Below are positions 61,940 through 64,000 of a DNA stretch of 64,000 bases, one piece after another. The notes under the pieces were generated by a model that had not been told where the DNA came from, did not search any database, and worked only from the letters and a program-made list of their open reading frames with translations. This DNA is from Methanothrix sp. (GTDB lineage: Archaea; Halobacteriota; Methanosarcinia; Methanotrichales; Methanotrichaceae), in contig JARYLI010000002.1 in NCBI GenBank assembly GCA_029907715.1, forward strand, positions 62,001 to 126,000. The letters are read 5' to 3'. Within the stretch, counting starts at the first letter, position 1, and the number at the start of each line of letters is the position of its first letter. A program made the translations under genes and the position numbers.

Positions 61940-62240
61940 CATTGGTCATCGGTTAAGGATTTATGTAAATATAGTGATCATGAAATTTGACAAATTGAGA
62001 TCTCCCCATAGTGGAGAGTTTGATTCAAATCGACCGCCTGTGGACTTGAGTCCTGATAGCAGTACTGAGGCAAGATAAGACTATTATAGTATTACGCATA
62101 AGTTGATATAATATCACATGTCACATAAAATCATCTATGAAGTATGACATATCCAGTAGATTTTAAATGGATTTACATGAAGTGGCGCAAAGAACTATAA
62201 GTCCAATTCTACAGATGTCGATCTTAACCGATGACGCATG
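61940..62240 (-). repeat. Family A element, copy 5, interrupted by C
   Basis: A complete A element with both termini, flanked by a perfect 10-base duplication AAAACGCTCC (61930-61939 and 62241-62250), carrying a C element at 62095. Without C it is about 196 bases. Confidence 0.9.
62095..62199 (+). repeat. Family C element, copy 4 (nested in A)
   Basis: A 105-base C element, ends TATAGTATTACGCATAAG and CGCAAAGAACTATA, inserted at a TA in the A core (ACTAT...AGTCCAATTC). Confidence 0.85.
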
Positions 62241-62254
62241 AAAACGCTCCGAGT

Positions 62255-64000
62255 TCAGGCCCTGAACTTGAGCGTCATATAGTATATCCCACCGTCGTTG
62301 ACCTTCTCCACCTCGAACCCCATCTTCTCGAAAAGCCTGAAAACGCGATTGTTCTCTGCCAGAACCTCTGCTGTGAACCCGAGAAGGCCGCTCTTCCTCG
62401 CAAGCTGTGTCAGGTACGATAAAAGCTCGCCACCCACACCCTGGTTCTGGTAATCATCTCTGACAGCGAGCGCGATATCTGCGGTGTATTTATCTCTGTT
62501 GACCTCATACTGGCCTATGCCGATCACCACGTCCCTCTCCTTTCCGGCGAGCGTGGCGAGTATCACCATTTTGTTTGTGTAGTCGATCATGGTGAGCTTC
62601 TGTAGCAGATCTCTTGGGATCTCCCTTCTCATCGATATGAACCTCTGGTACCTGCTCTCCTCTGAGAGTGAATAGAAGAAGTCCTTCAGCAGTGGCTCAT
62701 CGCTGATCCTCACAGGGCGCATCAGAATCTCCAGACCGGTTTTGGTGGTTCTGTGAACCTCGAGGTGCTCCGGATAGATTCCCTGCCAGTCCGGAAGAAC
62801 GATCTGGTCCCTGTAGAGCATGTTCATCCGTTTCGCCTCTTCTATCAGCCACGCCCTGAACTTCGGATGCGCCACAGCTATCAGGGCCATCGCCCTCTCC
62901 CGCAGGTTTCTGCCATGAAGGTAAGCTATGCCGTGCTCTGTCACCACGTATCTGATATCACCTCTTGTCAGCGTCACACCAGCGCAGCTCCTCAGACATG
63001 GCACAATTCTGGACACGCTCCCGTCCTTTGCTGTGGATGGGAGGGCGAGAATGGTTTTGCCGCCCGGAGCCATGGCCGCACCCCTCATGAAGTCTGCCTG
63101 GCCGCCTATTCCGCTGTACAGTGTTCCTCCAAGAGACTCAGCTGTGGCCTGGCCTGTCAGGTCGATCTCGAGCGCGCTGTTTATCGCGACCATGTTTCTC
63201 TGTTTTGCTATGATCAGGGGATTGTTTGTGTAATCGATCTGCCTGAACTCTATATCCGGGTTCCCGTCGAGATACCTGTACGTCTCTCTTCTGGCCATGC
63301 AGAAAGTGGCTACGGTCTTCCCGGTATCGAGGGTTTTCATGCTGTTGTCGACAGCGCCGCTCTTCATGAGCTCAACGATGCCATCTGTGAGGAGCTCTGT
63401 GTGAACCCCTAGATGCTTTTTGTCGCGGAGGTTCGAAAGAACAGCATTTGGTATGCTTCCGTAGCCGACCTGTATCGTGGACCCGTCCTCCACGATTCTC
63501 GCAACATACTTTCCTATCTGCTGCGCAAGCTCAGTCGGCACGCTCTCCACATACTCCAGGAGCGGCTCCTCATGGTATACAACGTAATCAACATCCTCTA
63601 TGTTGATGATGGTGTCCCCGTGTACATACGGCATCTGAGGATTGACCTGGACAGCAACGCTGGATGCGTTCTCGATCACAGCCTTTATTATGTCAACACT
63701 TATACCGAGGCTCATATCTCCGTTCTCGTCCGGCGGTGTGGTCTGTATGAGAGCCATATCGACATTTATCGTTCCATTTCTGAACAGCTCTGGAAGCGCT
63801 GATAAAAATATAGGGGTGTAGTCCGCGTCAGCGCGGTTGATCGGCTCGCGCGTGCTCTCCCCTATGAAGAATGAATCGAGGCGGAAGTTCAGCTTGAACT
63901 TCTCATCTGTGTATGGCGCGACACCCAGAGTCGAGACGTGGATGACCTCCGCGTCGAAGAACGCCGTGGGATACCTGCTTACGTAATCGATCAGAGAGCG
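62255..64000 (-). CDS. Acetyl-CoA hydrolase/CoA-transferase fused to a GNAT acetyltransferase (N-terminus outside window)
   Basis: The frame is open to the right edge, so only the last 581 residues are seen. The larger part is a CoA-transferase of the acetyl-CoA hydrolase / 4-hydroxybutyrate CoA-transferase family: GVAPYTDEKFKLNFRLDSFF, MALIQTTPPDENGDMSLGIS, VQVGYGSIPNAVLSNL, HLGVHTELLTDGIVEL, GLGGQADFMRGA-like GIGGQADFMRGAAMAPGGK and VTEHGIAYLHGRNLRERA. The last 170 residues are a GNAT domain (VRDDYQNQGVGGELLSYLTQ, ENNRVFRLFEKMGFEVEKV). Such fusions suggest a CoA-transferase coupled to, or controlled by, protein acetylation. Substrates are unproven; acetate metabolism fits the likely host. 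Confidence 0.88.
   Translation of the reverse strand, partial: RSLIDYVSRYPTAFFDAEVIHVSTLGVAPYTDEKFKLNFRLDSFFIGESTREPINRADADYTPIFLSALPELFRNGTINVDMALIQTTPPDENGDMSLGISVDIIKAVIENASSVAVQVNPQMPYVHGDTIINIEDVDYVVYHEEPLLEYVESVPTELAQQIGKYVARIVEDGSTIQVGYGSIPNAVLSNLRDKKHLGVHTELLTDGIVELMKSGAVDNSMKTLDTGKTVATFCMARRETYRYLDGNPDIEFRQIDYTNNPLIIAKQRNMVAINSALEIDLTGQATAESLGGTLYSGIGGQADFMRGAAMAPGGKTILALPSTAKDGSVSRIVPCLRSCAGVTLTRGDIRYVVTEHGIAYLHGRNLRERAMALIAVAHPKFRAWLIEEAKRMNMLYRDQIVLPDWQGIYPEHLEVHRTTKTGLEILMRPVRISDEPLLKDFFYSLSEESRYQRFISMRREIPRDLLQKLTMIDYTNKMVILATLAGKERDVVIGIGQYEVNRDKYTADIALAVRDDYQNQGVGGELLSYLTQLARKSGLLGFTAEVLAENNRVFRLFEKMGFEVEKVNDGGIYYMTLKFRA

Overview
The window looks like a chromosomal segment of a methanogenic archaeon of the order Methanosarcinales, most likely a thermophilic Methanothrix (Methanosaeta). 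The reasoning: archaeal information-processing genes (L18e, L13, S9, S2, RpoN, RpoK, SRP19, RFC large subunit, TiaS, TrmY, CDC48/VAT), F420 biosynthesis (CofE), a complete run of isoprenoid genes (mevalonate kinase, isopentenyl phosphate kinase, type 2 IPP isomerase, GGPP synthase), an aclB-aclA ATP-citrate lyase pair (known from Methanosaeta concilii), and curlin-like secreted protein genes in a lineage whose sheath is a known functional amyloid. The genus is an inference; no 16S rRNA is present.

Layout. 1-8 kb: universal stress protein (cut by the left edge), amidohydrolase, ArfC reductase (riboflavin/F420 route), DUF169, a secreted lamin-tail protein, PUA protein, nuclease lipoprotein, TrmY, flavodoxin-PNPOx fusion, TiaS. 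8-13 kb: two-wing regulator and CDC48, then a gene-poor 1.8 kb filled with small mobile repeats. 13-27 kb: ATP-citrate lyase, Trm5-like protein, tRNA-Pro(UGG), TPR, DUF166, TerC plus P-type ATPase, NrpR-domain protein, CofE-cytidine deaminase fusion, dihydropteroate-synthase-like enzyme. 27-37 kb: Nudix, GluRS, an AT-richer CLC channel gene, two secreted surface proteins flanking a structured leader, DUF211, SRP19. 37-49 kb: regulator, GlyRS, lipid-kinase-like protein, pentapeptide membrane protein, argJ-CBS-argC, ADP-ribosylglycohydrolase, methyltransferase, membrane protein and HTH regulator. 49-57.3 kb: one long ribosomal/RNA polymerase/isoprenoid operon with a tRNA-Pro(CGG) inside it. 57-64 kb: FMN protein, RFC-L, secreted protein, an intron-containing tRNA-Arg(CCU), a TPR protein and a CoA-transferase-GNAT fusion running off the right edge.

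The most striking structure is not a gene. At least seven families of short, transposase-less inverted-repeat elements (called A to G here) fill the intergenic spaces. Families A, B, C and F show recognisable target duplications (10, 8, TA and 8-9 bp). They are inserted into one another in both directions (A in B and B in A; B in C and C in B; C in A and D), which records overlapping waves of transposition. No transposase is present in the window, so these elements must have been mobilised in trans.

Other points of note: a 47-nt insertion in the D loop of tRNA-Arg(CCU) that fits an archaeal splicing intron; a GC-rich three-helix leader starting at the predicted transcription start of the curlin-like gene and ending at its ribosome binding site; the CofE-cytidine deaminase fusion; a TerC/P-type ATPase overlap; and a 31-codon leader ORF overlapping the L18e start.
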